From Arenimonas sp. GDDSR-1 (GTDB lineage: Bacteria > Pseudomonadota > Gammaproteobacteria > Xanthomonadales > Xanthomonadaceae), in the NCBI RefSeq assembly GCF_025980345.1, contig NZ_JAPDUI010000009.1:1-41693 (forward strand): DNA of 41,693 nucleotides. The letters run 5' to 3'. Within the stretch, counting starts at the first letter, position 1. Each line of letters starts with the position of its first letter. Of this stretch, positions 6,972-14,915 are shown in pieces. Below the pieces are notes generated by a model. That model did not search any database. It was not told the origin of the DNA and worked only from the letters and a program-made list of their open reading frames with translations. Made by a program: the position numbers and the translations under genes.

Positions 6972-8345
6972 TTAATCTGGCAGTGTTTTTCCCGGATTCA
7001 GAATCCCGTCCGGATCGAACAGGGTTTTGATGCCGCGCATCATCGCCAGGGTTTCCGGAGTGAAGGCCTGAGCCATGAACCCGCGTTTGGCCAAGCCGAT
7101 GCCGTGCTCGCCCGAGAGCATGCCGCCCAGGCGAAGGACTTCCGTGAACAGTTTTTCCGCGCAGGCTTCGGCCGTCGCGGTCTGCGTGGCTTCGGCTTTG
7201 TCGTACATCACATTCACGTGTACATTGCCGTTGCCGATGTGACCGAAGCACACAATCAGCAGGCCGGCGTCGCGGCTGAGCGCTTCGACGAAACGCACCA
7301 ATTCCGGCACGCGCGATACCGGCACCACCACATCCTCGTTGATCTTGCCGCTGGCCAGGCTGCGCAGCGCCGGCGACAGCGCGCGCCGTGCCGCCATCAG
7401 TTTGGCCTGCTCGTCGCTGCTGCCGGGAATGGCGATGTCGATGCAGCCCTCGCCGCCGGCATGCGTGGCCAGAATCTGCATCAGCGCGTCAAGCCGCGCC
7501 AGATCGCCGTCGCCCTCGATCATCAACAAGGCGCCGGCATCGGGCAGATCGGCACCGCCGATATCGCGTGCCAGCCGGAGGGCGGTGGCGTCCATGAATT
7601 CCAGCATCGACGGCGTTTCCGGCTGCGCCATCAGGCGCGCCACGGCTTCGGCGGCCGATTCGACATCGCGGTACAGCGCGCGCAGCATGCGGCTTGCCGC
7701 CGGCTTCGGCTGCAGTTTCAGCGTCGCTTCCACCACCAGCGCCAGGCCGCCTTCGGAACCGATCAGCAAGCGCGACAGATCGAAACCGGACGCGTTCTTG
7801 TTGGTGCGTGCCCCGAATTCCACCAGCTCGCCGGTGCCGGTCACCGCTTTCAGCGCCAGCACATTGTCGCGGGTGGCGCCATATTTCACCGCGCGCGGTC
7901 CGCCGGCATTGCAGGCGATGTTGCCGCCGATGCTGCAATACGGTGCCGAAGTCGGATCCGGCGGCCAGAACAGGCCGTGCGGCGCCAAGGCCTGCTGCAG
8001 ATCGCCATTGAGCACGCCGGGTTCCACCACCGCCGTGCGGTCGCCGGGCGCAATGGCCAGAATGCGTTGCATGCGCTCGAAGCTGATCACGATGCCGCGC
8101 TCCACCGGTATGCTGGCGCCGGTGGTGTTGGTGCCGCGGCCGCGGGCGGTCAGCGGTAGTTGGTACTGGCGTGCGAGGCGCACCGCGGCTTGCACCTGTT
8201 CGATGTAAACCGGCAGCAGCACCATGGCCGGATTGGCGCGGTAGCTGGAGTTGTCGTAGCCGTAGGCCAGGCAATCGGCGGCGGCGGTGAGCACAGCCTC
8301 GTGGCCGAGGGCGGTTTCGAAGGCGGTGATGATGCTGCGGTCCAT
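6972..8345 (-). CDS. FAD-binding oxidoreductase, GlcD/D-lactate dehydrogenase type
   Basis: A 457-aa flavoenzyme of the FAD_binding_4/GlcD family that oxidises a 2-hydroxy acid such as D-lactate, glycolate or D-2-hydroxyglutarate; the exact substrate cannot be read. The FAD-binding PCMH part (about 35-215) has LTARGRGTNTTG and PPDPTSAPYCSIGGN with IACNAGGPRAVKYG. The C-terminal part has FGHIGNGNVHVN (metal-binding His) and MLSGEHGIGLAKRGF, then DPDGILNPGK at the end. The frame extends upstream to 8495, but ATG 8345 is preferred: it overlaps the yraN stop (TGATG) and gives the family N-terminus. No Fe-S domain or glcE/glcF partner is present. It is last in a lpoA-yraN-oxidoreductase run. Confidence 0.9.
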   Translation of the reverse strand: MDRSIITAFETALGHEAVLTAAADCLAYGYDNSSYRANPAMVLLPVYIEQVQAAVRLARQYQLPLTARGRGTNTTGASIPVERGIVISFERMQRILAIAPGDRTAVVEPGVLNGDLQQALAPHGLFWPPDPTSAPYCSIGGNIACNAGGPRAVKYGATRDNVLALKAVTGTGELVEFGARTNKNASGFDLSRLLIGSEGGLALVVEATLKLQPKPAASRMLRALYRDVESAAEAVARLMAQPETPSMLEFMDATALRLARDIGGADLPDAGALLMIEGDGDLARLDALMQILATHAGGEGCIDIAIPGSSDEQAKLMAARRALSPALRSLASGKINEDVVVPVSRVPELVRFVEALSRDAGLLIVCFGHIGNGNVHVNVMYDKAEATQTATAEACAEKLFTEVLRLGGMLSGEHGIGLAKRGFMAQAFTPETLAMMRGIKTLFDPDGILNPGKTLPD

Positions 8346-8731
8346 CAGAACACATCCTCGAACACGAACGCGGCCTGCAGCCAGTCGATTTTCCACGCGG
8401 CTTCGCGGCCGCTCAACAGCACGGCGTCGAAACGGCAGGGCGCCTGCGCATGATGCGGATGTTGTTTGAGCCAGCATTGCGCGGCCAGCGCGCATTTGCG
8501 CATTTTGCGGCGGTCGATGGATTGCGCCGCGCCGCCGAAGGCCTCGGATCGGCGTTGCCGGACTTCGGCGAACACCACGGTATCGCCATGCCGAAGGATC
8601 AGATCAATCTCGCCGACGCGGTAACGGGCATTGCGGGCCAGCAGCTGCAGGCCGTGGTTCTCCAGAAAGGCCAGCGCGGCGTCTTCCGCCAGTCGGCCCT
8701 GATGCTGCATCGGGCTGAGATCAGGGGCCAT
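8345..8731 (-). CDS. yraN: YraN (UPF0102) family endonuclease-like protein
   Basis: A 128-aa protein with the PD-(D/E)XK-like fold typical of UPF0102. Key segment: GEIDLILRHGDTVVFAEVR followed by RRSEAFGGAAQSI, matching the conserved GEIDLI...EVR and GGA pattern; the molecular role of the family is unsettled. The start is uncertain: ATG 8731 (MAPDLSP, overlapping lpoA by 11 nt) or ATG 8710 (MQHQGR, 121 aa); neither has a clear ribosome site. The lpoA-yraN pairing is conserved in gammaproteobacteria. Confidence 0.9.
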   Translation of the reverse strand: MAPDLSPMQHQGRLAEDAALAFLENHGLQLLARNARYRVGEIDLILRHGDTVVFAEVRQRRSEAFGGAAQSIDRRKMRKCALAAQCWLKQHPHHAQAPCRFDAVLLSGREAAWKIDWLQAAFVFEDVF

Positions 8732-9911
8732 TCGCGGCTTGCGGCACGCCGGCACGGAATACCGACCACGGCAGCGTGCGTTCGATGCGGCCGTCCGGTT
8801 CCAGATGCAGGCTGCCGGTGGCGCCGCCGATTTCGCTGTTCGGACTGGCCAGCCAGACCGGCAGGCGCGTGGCGATCAGCCAGGCATCGGCGCCGAAGGC
8901 GTTGAGTTTCGCGCCCGGGCCGCGTGCGCTCGGCAGTTTCAGCAATTGTGAAGCACTGATGTTCATGCTGTTGCCGCGGTTGATCAGCCAGGGCATCTGC
9001 AGGAACTCGATGCCATCGAGTTGCGTATTGGTTTTCGCATCGCTGCTGTCGGTGATGTCGGTACCGGCAAACACCGGAATGCCGGCGGCGCCGTTCAGCG
9101 CCAATGCGGCGCGCGCGGGTTTGGCGGCGTCGCCGCTCATCAGCAGCAGCACCGCTTTGGCCTGTGCGGTGGCCTCGGGCAACACCGGATTGATGGCGGC
9201 GCCGTCGGCATCTTTGCCGAATACCGGTGCCGGAGCTTTCAGCAGCACGCTGCCGCCGCCCGATTGGTAGCGTTTTTCGAAGGCGGCCAGCATGCGGCTG
9301 TTGCTGTCGCTGCTTTGGCTGAATACGGCGGTCTGCAGCAGGCCTTTGGAGAGCAGGCGTTCGGCAATGAGTTCGCCTTCGCGCTCGGGGCTCAGGGAGA
9401 AATTCAGCACATGCCGATTGTTCGGCGTTTCGAGCCGGTTCAGCACCAGCACCGGAATGGTGCCGGCGATGTCGTGGATGGCAGCGACTTCGTCCTTGCC
9501 GATCGGCCCGATGATCATCTGCGCGCCGTCTTTCATCGCGCGCTCGAATGCGGCCTTGGCGCCGGCGGCGCTGCCTTGCGTGTCGTAGAAACGGATGCCG
9601 GGCTTGCTGCGCGCTTCCGCGTAGTAGGCCGACAGCAGTCCATCACGGATGGCGTTGCCAGCCACGGCCAGATTGCCCGACTGCGGCAGCAGCACGGCCA
9701 ATTTTGATGGCGGGCGGTACTCGGCGACGCCCGACTCCGGAAAGGTTTTAATCAGCGTCGGATCCAACCAGTGCTGGTTTTTCGCGCGCGCCTGGGCCAG
9801 CGCCTCGGCCGGTGTCGGCGACGGAGTGTGGTCGGCGGTCGGCGGCCGGGTCGGGCCGCTGCTGCAGGCGGTCAATACACACAACACGGCAGCGGCGGTC
9901 AATGCACGCAT
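8721..9911 (-). CDS. lpoA: LpoA-like outer-membrane lipoprotein, penicillin-binding protein activator
   Basis: A 396-aa lipoprotein: the signal sequence ends in the lipobox LTAC with the lipidated Cys16, followed by a Pro/Thr-rich linker (about 18-35). The remainder is the periplasmic-binding-protein-like C-terminal LpoA domain (about 65-390; LAVLLPQSGNLAVAG, then IIGPIGKDEV). LpoA activates PBP1a from the outer membrane in E. coli. The E. coli protein is about 678 aa with an extra N-terminal helical TPR-like domain, which is missing here; the short form is common in pseudomonads and xanthomonads as far as I recall. It is divergent from rsmI across 59 bp. Confidence 0.9.
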   Translation of the reverse strand: MRALTAAAVLCVLTACSSGPTRPPTADHTPSPTPAEALAQARAKNQHWLDPTLIKTFPESGVAEYRPPSKLAVLLPQSGNLAVAGNAIRDGLLSAYYAEARSKPGIRFYDTQGSAAGAKAAFERAMKDGAQMIIGPIGKDEVAAIHDIAGTIPVLVLNRLETPNNRHVLNFSLSPEREGELIAERLLSKGLLQTAVFSQSSDSNSRMLAAFEKRYQSGGGSVLLKAPAPVFGKDADGAAINPVLPEATAQAKAVLLLMSGDAAKPARAALALNGAAGIPVFAGTDITDSSDAKTNTQLDGIEFLQMPWLINRGNSMNISASQLLKLPSARGPGAKLNAFGADAWLIATRLPVWLASPNSEIGGATGSLHLEPDGRIERTLPWSVFRAGVPQAANGP

Positions 9912-9936
9912 AATCCAATTCCCTTCAGTGAAACGC

Positions 9937-9942
9937 TATGAT
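9937..9942 (+). promoter_or_regulatory. Candidate -10 element for rsmI
   Basis: TATGAT lies 29 bp before ATG 9971 in the 59-bp lpoA-rsmI divergent gap. It supports choosing 9971 over 9938 as the rsmI start, because a transcript from here would begin after 9938. The -35 region is not clear. Confidence 0.3.
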
Positions 9943-9970
9943 GGAGGCAGTTCCAGACTGGATTTTAGCA

Positions 9971-10801
9971 ATGTTCGAGCTGAAAAAGGGCGCTTTGTAT
10001 GTGGTCGCCACGCCGATCGGCAATCTGGGCGATTTGAGTGCCCGTGCGCGTGATGTGCTGGCCGGCGCCGATCTGATCTGTGCCGAGGATACCCGGCATA
10101 CCCGCCAGATGCTGAACGCCCTAGGCCTGGACCGGCCCCTGCTGGCCCTGCATGAACACAACGAATCCGAGCGGGTGGCGCAGGTGCTGGCGCAATTGCA
10201 ATCGGGCAAGTCGCTGGCGCTGGTCAGCGATGCCGGCACGCCCTTGATTTCGGATCCGGGTTACCGGCTGGTGCGCGAACTGCGGGCCGCCGGTGTTACG
10301 GTATCGCCCGTTCCCGGACCGTGCGCCGCCATCGCGGCACTGTCGGTGGCCGGCCTTGCTTCCGACCGCTTCTGTTTTGAAGGTTTTCCGCCGCACAAAG
10401 CCGCGGCGCGGCGCGAGCGCTTGAATGCCCTGGCCGGCGAAACGCGCACCCTGGTGTTCTATGAAAGCGCGCACCGCATTGAAGACTGTCTGGCCGACCT
10501 GCGCGCGGCGTTCGGTGACGACCGTGAAGCGGTGCTGGCGCGCGAAATCACCAAACTTTTCGAAACGGTTCTGGATGGCACGTTGGCCTCGATCGCGGAG
10601 AAAGTCGCAGCTGATCCGAACCAGCGCAAAGGCGAATTCGTCATCATCGTTTCCGGCGCGCCGGAAAATGAAGACGCCGCCCTTCGGGAAGGACGGCGTC
10701 TGTATGCGAAGCTCAGCGAAGTGATGAAACCTTCGCAGGCCGCCAAGCTGGCGGCCGAACTCAGCGGCGCGCCGCGCAAGGCGCTGTACGGCGGCGAATG
10801 A
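9971..10801 (+). CDS. rsmI: 16S rRNA (cytidine1402-2'-O)-methyltransferase
   Basis: A SAM-dependent enzyme that 2'-O-methylates C1402 in the ribosomal P site together with the base methylation by RsmH, which is also encoded in this window. It is 276 aa from ATG 9971 (MFELKKGALYVVATPIGNL); the ATG pair at 9938/9941 would add about ten residues. Tetrapyrrole-methylase fold motifs: ATPIGNLGDLSARA at the N-terminus, AEDTRHTRQ near residue 39, SDAGTPLISDPG near 83, PVPGPCAAIAALS near 114, and FYESAHRI near 163. It abuts the stop of the next gene, which is convergent, with no bases between them. Confidence 0.95.
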   Translation: MFELKKGALYVVATPIGNLGDLSARARDVLAGADLICAEDTRHTRQMLNALGLDRPLLALHEHNESERVAQVLAQLQSGKSLALVSDAGTPLISDPGYRLVRELRAAGVTVSPVPGPCAAIAALSVAGLASDRFCFEGFPPHKAAARRERLNALAGETRTLVFYESAHRIEDCLADLRAAFGDDREAVLAREITKLFETVLDGTLASIAEKVAADPNQRKGEFVIIVSGAPENEDAALREGRRLYAKLSEVMKPSQAAKLAAELSGAPRKALYGGE

Positions 10802-11275
10802 TCATTCTTTCTTGATTTTGATTTTCAGGCCTTCGACATCCGAGCTGACCAGGGTCACGTTCGAATCGCCTTCGATGATGTTCAGCTTCACCAGAACGCT
10901 TTCGTTGTCATCGGTTTCCACATTGAAGTCGCGCGGAAAGGCGCTTTGCAGGGCGCCTTTTACTTTGCGGGCCGCACTGTTTTCGCCGGTGCCTTTGCTG
11001 ATCGGAATCGACACGACGACCGGTTCGGCATCGCTGTTTTTCATCACCATGCGGAACACCAGGGTGCCGTCGTTTTTGGCTTCGTGATTGAAGGTGATCC
11101 GCCATTTGTTGGAATACTTCAGGGTGCTGCGGTCGAGCGGCGGAGCGGCTTCAACGGCAGGAGTCGCTTCAACGGCCGGTGCGGGTGCAGGCGCCACGGG
11201 AGTGGCTTCCTGTGCGGCAACGAATCCAGAGGCCAGCAGCAGGCCAGAGCTGAGCAGGGTGACGATACGGCGCAT
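10802..11275 (-). CDS. Small secreted protein with Ala/Pro-rich linker, function unknown
   Basis: A 157-aa protein: signal peptide (MRRIVTLLSSGLLLASGFVAAQ, probable cleavage after VAA), then a low-complexity A/P/V/E linker (about 23-48), then a roughly 105-aa globular part ending in a lysine-rich IKIKKE. The globular part is beta-rich by appearance (WRITFNHEAKNDGTLVFRM) and has no cysteines. The start at 11275 is chosen because AAGGA lies 6 nt upstream; ATG 11281 would sit on top of that site. I do not recognise a family. It is probably periplasmic. Transcription likely starts from the promoter shared with rnpB. Confidence 0.82.
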   Translation of the reverse strand: MRRIVTLLSSGLLLASGFVAAQEATPVAPAPAPAVEATPAVEAAPPLDRSTLKYSNKWRITFNHEAKNDGTLVFRMVMKNSDAEPVVVSIPISKGTGENSAARKVKGALQSAFPRDFNVETDDNESVLVKLNIIEGDSNVTLVSSDVEGLKIKIKKE

Positions 11276-11305
11276 AGACATTCCTTGGTTGGGGGTCAGG
11301 AGCCC

Positions 11306-11358
11306 ATTATGACCCTGCGGGCTGCAATTGCAAACGTTCAGCCGGACTGTGCGACAAT
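11306..11358. promoter_or_regulatory. Divergent promoter pair sharing a palindromic TTGCAA -35
   Basis: TTGCAA at 11328-11333 reads identically on both strands. On the minus strand it is followed after 16 bp by CATAAT (11311-11306), upstream of the secreted-protein gene. On the plus strand it is followed after 19 bp by GACAAT (11353-11358), a few bases before rnpB. The layout suggests one -35 used in either direction. Inference from spacing only. Confidence 0.45.
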
Positions 11359-11365
11359 ACGCACG

Positions 11366-11697
<332 letters not shown>

Positions 11698-11716
<19 letters not shown>

Positions 11717-12075
11717 CTTTTCTGCCGGTCAATCGCGAGTATCTGAAGAAACCACGACCGGCTCGAAACGGCCGGTCGATCACCGCACTGCACCTGATAC
11801 GCCTTGCCGCTCATACTGCTGCTGCTCGCTCCCAGGGTGATGAACGATTCGGCATCGGTTATCCGCTGTTTGTTGCGCAGATATTCGTATTTGCGATGCA
11901 GGTGCGCGCTCGCTTCTTGCGGCGTGTACCACGTGCCGTTGCGTTGGAACCGGCAGTCGGAATGTTCAAGCACGGTGAACAGGTGCTGGATTTCACGGTC
12001 GGTTTCCGCCGGCAGACCGCCGGCGTGCGCATTCACGCCGCACGCCAGCAAAAGCCAGAACAGACCGGTTTTCAC
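11698..12075 (-). CDS. DUF5329-like small exported protein
   Basis: A 125-aa protein read from GTG 12075 (VKTGLFWLLLACGVNAHA, a signal peptide) that overlaps the stop of the upstream membrane-protein gene as GTGA. The mature part has a Cys in HSDCRFQRNGTWY, then HLHRKYEYLRNKQRITDAESFITLGA and a second Cys in VQCGDRP; this pattern matches my recollection of the DUF5329/YfeK family of periplasmic proteins of unknown role. The two Cys may form a disulfide. Its TAA lies within the last 19 bases of the oppositely transcribed rnpB. Reading frame and coupling are clear; function is not. Confidence 0.78.
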
Positions 12076-12893
12076 CGGGCGCCGAAGGCCAGGCTCAGCT
12101 GACGGGCATCGAATCCTTCCGGCGCCGCGCCTTCGGCGGCATAACGGTACAGCACGGCGGTGTAAATCGCTTTGATCGCGCTTTTCACCACGCCGATCAG
12201 CAGCAGACCGAGCAGCAGCACGGCTCCGAGCGCGATGGCAAACGCCATGCCGGCTTTCGCGGCCAGCACCACCAGTACCGCGGATAGCGCCATGTACAGG
12301 AAGGTCACGATTCCGAAGCCGAGCCAGATGCCGGCGCTGCCGATCAGGTTCTCGCCCCAGGTTTTCTTCAGCAGGCGCGCGCTTTCGGTGATGGCGTCGA
12401 TCGGACCGATTCTGCGCGTGACCAATACCGGCACCACCAGAAAGGTGCCGAGGGTCCAGGCCATGCCGGCCAAGGAACGCACCAAGGCTTCCAGTCCGCG
12501 GCGGCGGCGACCGCCGCGCAACAGCATGCCGACGGTGGCGGCGATGGCGGCATAACCGAGGATAGCGCTGATGTTGGCGTTGGCGATGGCGATGCCTTCG
12601 GCAAAGGTCGGATCGCCGCCTTCCAGGCGCTTGAGCGCGGCGCCGACCAGCGCGGCGTTGAAATAGAAAATCACCAGGTATTGGCTGAAATAAAACGCGA
12701 AGGCGACCAGCATGCCGAACAGGCCGAAGCCGTGTGAAAACGCCTGGGTGAAAAACAGCGGCAGGGCGAAGGTGGCCAGCACCAGCAATGCGGAAAAGCC
12801 CGAGAGGATCGGGAACAGCATCAGTTCCTTGTCCTCGCGAAGTACCGCGAAACAGGCTTTCAGTAAATCCCAACTGCGTTCAAAACGCTCCAT
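12072..12893 (-). CDS. DUF6159-like integral membrane protein
   Basis: A 273-aa protein with about six hydrophobic segments (near residues 25-45, 55-75, 100-120, 140-160, 190-215, 218-240) and a basic loop RGGRRRR near 125. The N-terminus MERFERSWDLLKACFAVLR with DKELMLFP is characteristic of DUF6159-type proteins as I remember them. The frame is open to 12938, but ATG 12893 has GGAGGA 5-6 nt upstream and fits the family. Role unknown. It overlaps the DUF5329-like gene by 4 nt, so the two are probably co-expressed. Confidence 0.85.
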   Translation of the reverse strand: MERFERSWDLLKACFAVLREDKELMLFPILSGFSALLVLATFALPLFFTQAFSHGFGLFGMLVAFAFYFSQYLVIFYFNAALVGAALKRLEGGDPTFAEGIAIANANISAILGYAAIAATVGMLLRGGRRRRGLEALVRSLAGMAWTLGTFLVVPVLVTRRIGPIDAITESARLLKKTWGENLIGSAGIWLGFGIVTFLYMALSAVLVVLAAKAGMAFAIALGAVLLLGLLLIGVVKSAIKAIYTAVLYRYAAEGAAPEGFDARQLSLAFGAR

Positions 12894-13029
12894 GCGCTTC
12901 CTCCGATGGTGAGCATTCAGTGTCGCAGATTTTGCCAAAGCCGCATCTGCCGGAAGTCACCGATGAAAATTTCCGGATTTTTGCGCAGGGCCGGATAGGC
13001 CGGGCGGGAAATCAGGCCGGGGACGATCC

Positions 13030-13050
13030 TGTGGATAAGTCCGTGGAAAA
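13030..13050 (-). promoter_or_regulatory. Two DnaA-box-like sites
   Basis: TGTGGATAA at 13030-13038 is the exact complement of the consensus DnaA box TTATCCACA. CGTGGAAAA at 13042-13050 reads TTTTCCACG, one base from the accepted variant TTTTCCACA. They are in the same orientation, 12 bp apart. A third near match (TGTGGATAT, one mismatch) overlaps the mraZ start at 13242-13250. Binding by DnaA is inference. Confidence 0.5.
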
Positions 13051-13175
13051 GAACAGCACCGAATGCTGATTTATTAAAATTCAACATAAACAAAGCCCAT
13101 TCTTTGATTCTTAAAGCGTTTTATTAAGTTGGCGCAAGCCTTTGATTCGGCTTGTGAAATTTTCATGAAAAGTGC

Positions 13176-13202
13176 TTGACTTTGCCTTTTTGGAATACTA
13201 AT
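13176..13202 (+). promoter_or_regulatory. Candidate mraZ (dcw) promoter
   Basis: TTGACT at 13176-13181 is a good -35. The best -10 is ACTAAT at 13197-13202 with a short 15-bp spacer; AATACT at 13194-13199 is closer but too near. A start around 13208 would place the MraZ boxes just downstream of it, as in E. coli Pmra. Confidence 0.45.
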
Positions 13203-13248
13203 GTGGGAGAACGAGGGAAATTCTGGAAATTAGTGGGAATTTGTGGAT
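13203..13248 (+). promoter_or_regulatory. MraZ operator: five TGGGA-type boxes with exact 10-bp period
   Basis: TGGGA (13204), AGGGA (13214), TGGAA (13224), TGGGA (13234) and TGGAT (13244) begin exactly 10 bp apart and end at the mraZ start codon. MraZ binds direct repeats of this type with this spacing in E. coli, where it represses its own operon. The fourth box doubles as the only plausible ribosome-binding sequence, so MraZ binding and translation signals coincide. Confidence 0.8.
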
Positions 13249-13695
13249 ATGTTTCAAGGTGAAACCGCCATCAGCATCGACGACAAGGGGCGTTTGGCCA
13301 TCCCGACGGCCTTCCGCGATCTGGTTGCGGGCGCCTGCGGCAACCGCCTGGTGCTGACCTACAACCCCTACGAAGCCGGCTGTCTGTGGCTGTACCCGGA
13401 ATCGGTCTGGCAAACCGTGCGTGACCAGGTCAACGCCCTGCCCAATGCCAAGAAAGTCCATCGCAATCTGCAGCTCAAGCTGGTCGGCGCCGCCACCGTG
13501 CTCGAGCCCGACAACAGCGGCCGCGTGCTGCTGCCCGGCAGCCACCGCAATGCCGCCGGCATCGAAAAACGCGCCGTGCTGCTCGGCATGGGCAGCAAAC
13601 TCGAACTCTGGAGCGAACAGGCCCACCTGGCGCAGATCCGCCACACCATCGTCGAGGATGACATCAGCGACGCCATGCTGGATCTGAGGATTTAA
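13249..13695 (+). CDS. mraZ: MraZ, transcriptional regulator of the dcw cluster
   Basis: A 148-aa DNA-binding protein with two AbrB-like SpoVT half-domains (about 5-55 and 77-125). The diagnostic [12 protein letters not shown] lies near residue 12 and its second copy [13 protein letters not shown] near 85. ATG 13249 gives the family start MFQGE; a GTG six bases upstream is also in frame but would be unusual. It is first in the cluster and is expected to repress it through the boxes directly upstream. The 3-nt gap to rsmH indicates one transcript. Confidence 0.96.
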   Translation: MFQGETAISIDDKGRLAIPTAFRDLVAGACGNRLVLTYNPYEAGCLWLYPESVWQTVRDQVNALPNAKKVHRNLQLKLVGAATVLEPDNSGRVLLPGSHRNAAGIEKRAVLLGMGSKLELWSEQAHLAQIRHTIVEDDISDAMLDLRI

Positions 13696-13698
13696 GCC

Positions 13699-14649
13699 AT
13701 GGCGAACGGGACCTCTGTGCCGATGCAGACTCCCCGCCACCTTCCCGTGATGTGGAAAGAGGTTATGGACGGCCTGCACGTAAAACCCGATGGACGCTAC
13801 CTTGACGGCACCTTCGGCCGTGGCGGCCATGCCCGCGGGCTGCTCGAAGCGCTCGGTCCGGACGGCCACCTGCTGCTGATGGACAAGGATCCGGAAGCCA
13901 TTGCCCATGCCCGCGAACATTTCGCCGGCGACGCCCGCGTTGCCCTGTATCACGGTTCGTTCGCCGAAATGGCCGGCTGGCCGGAAGCCCAATGCGGTCT
14001 GGACGGCGTGCTGTTCGATCTGGGCGTGTCTTCGCCGCAGCTGGATGTGGCCGAACGCGGTTTCAGTTTCCGTCAGGACGGTCCGCTCGACATGCGCATG
14101 GACACCACGCGCGGCCAAAGCGCCGCCGACTGGCTGGCGCAGGCCTCCGAAAAGGACATCGCCGAAGTGCTCTGGCTGTACGGCGAAGAAAAAGCCAGCC
14201 GGAAAATCGCCCGGGTGCTGGTTGCCAAGCGCGCCGAAACCCCGTTTACCCGCACCGCGCAGCTGGCCGAATGCATCGCCGGCGTGGTCGGCCGCTTCGA
14301 TGCCAAGATCCATCCGGCCACACGCAGCTTCCAGGCCATCCGCATCTTCATCAACCGCGAACTGGATGACCTGCAGACCGGGCTGCAGGCCGCGCATGAT
14401 CTGCTCAAGCCCGGCGGCCGTCTGGCGGTGATCAGTTTCCATTCGCTCGAAGACCGCATCGTCAAGCAGTTCATCGCCCGCCATGCCAAGGCGCCGGCCG
14501 GCAACCGCCGCATGCCGGAAGCACCGGCGTTCCGGGCCAGCCTGAAGGATGTCGGCGGCGCCGCCAAAGCCGAAGCGGCCGAAGTCGCCGCCAATCCGCG
14601 TGCGCGCAGCGCCGTGCTGCGCGTGGCCGAAAAGGCGGGTGCGCCGTGA
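13699..14649 (+). CDS. rsmH: 16S rRNA (cytosine1402-N4)-methyltransferase
   Basis: Also called MraW. It adds the N4-methyl group to C1402 of 16S rRNA; RsmI, encoded 4 kb away, modifies the ribose of the same base. It is 316 aa. SAM-binding motif [16 protein letters not shown] near residue 35, MDKDPEAI near 60, [15 protein letters not shown] near 100, a variable helical insert, and [14 protein letters not shown] near 249. A short N-terminal extension ([11 protein letters not shown]) precedes the usual HLPVM; an internal ATG at residue 9 would fit equally well. It overlaps ftsL by 4 nt. Confidence 0.97.
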   Translation: MANGTSVPMQTPRHLPVMWKEVMDGLHVKPDGRYLDGTFGRGGHARGLLEALGPDGHLLLMDKDPEAIAHAREHFAGDARVALYHGSFAEMAGWPEAQCGLDGVLFDLGVSSPQLDVAERGFSFRQDGPLDMRMDTTRGQSAADWLAQASEKDIAEVLWLYGEEKASRKIARVLVAKRAETPFTRTAQLAECIAGVVGRFDAKIHPATRSFQAIRIFINRELDDLQTGLQAAHDLLKPGGRLAVISFHSLEDRIVKQFIARHAKAPAGNRRMPEAPAFRASLKDVGGAAKAEAAEVAANPRARSAVLRVAEKAGAP

Positions 14650-14915
14650 GTCCGCGCCTGATGACCCTGATGGCCCTGCTCGTTGCGGTGCTGTGCAGTG
14701 CGATATCGGTCGTGTATTCGCGGCATTCGCACCGGCAGTCCTACATCGATCTGAGCCGTCTGCAGAAACAGCGCGACGAATTCAACGTCCAGTTCCGCCG
14801 GCTGCAGACCGAACAGGCCACCGTGTCGGAAACCAACCGCATCGTCGGCATCGCCACCGAAAAACTCGGCATGCATTTTCCGCTCGACAATGAAACCACG
14901 GTGGTGCAGCCATGA
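14646..14915 (+). CDS. ftsL: Cell division protein FtsL
   Basis: An 89-aa bitopic inner-membrane protein that joins FtsB and FtsQ in the divisome and helps activate FtsWI. It has a short cytoplasmic N-terminus, one membrane segment (about 5-23, [19 protein letters not shown]) and a periplasmic coiled coil (about 32-70) ending in KLGMHFP, typical of the family. It starts with GTG in the overlap GTGA with rsmH and overlaps ftsI by 4 nt. Position between rsmH and ftsI confirms the assignment despite low sequence conservation. Confidence 0.93.
   Translation: MSPRLMTLMALLVAVLCSAISVVYSRHSHRQSYIDLSRLQKQRDEFNVQFRRLQTEQATVSETNRIVGIATEKLGMHFPLDNETTVVQP

Larger units (their letters stand above)
12894..13248 (+). 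promoter_or_regulatory. Regulatory region upstream of the dcw cluster
   Basis: A 355-bp gap without a gene. Its left part (12894-13025) is ordinary GC-rich DNA holding the ribosome site and probably the promoter of the minus-strand membrane-protein gene. From 13030 it holds DnaA-box-like sites, then a stretch clearly richer in A+T (13066-13200). Within this are a CTTTGATTC direct repeat (13102-13110 and 13140-13148), a small hairpin CAAGCC/GGCTTG (13135-13154) whose loop contains the second repeat, and the odd palindrome TGAAATTTTCA (13155-13165). The promoter and the MraZ boxes are listed separately. Confidence 0.6.

Noticed and set aside
13030-13250. Possible replication origin
   Set aside because: Only one perfect DnaA box and two near matches, with no dnaA, dnaN or gidA nearby; regulation of the dcw cluster is the simpler reading.
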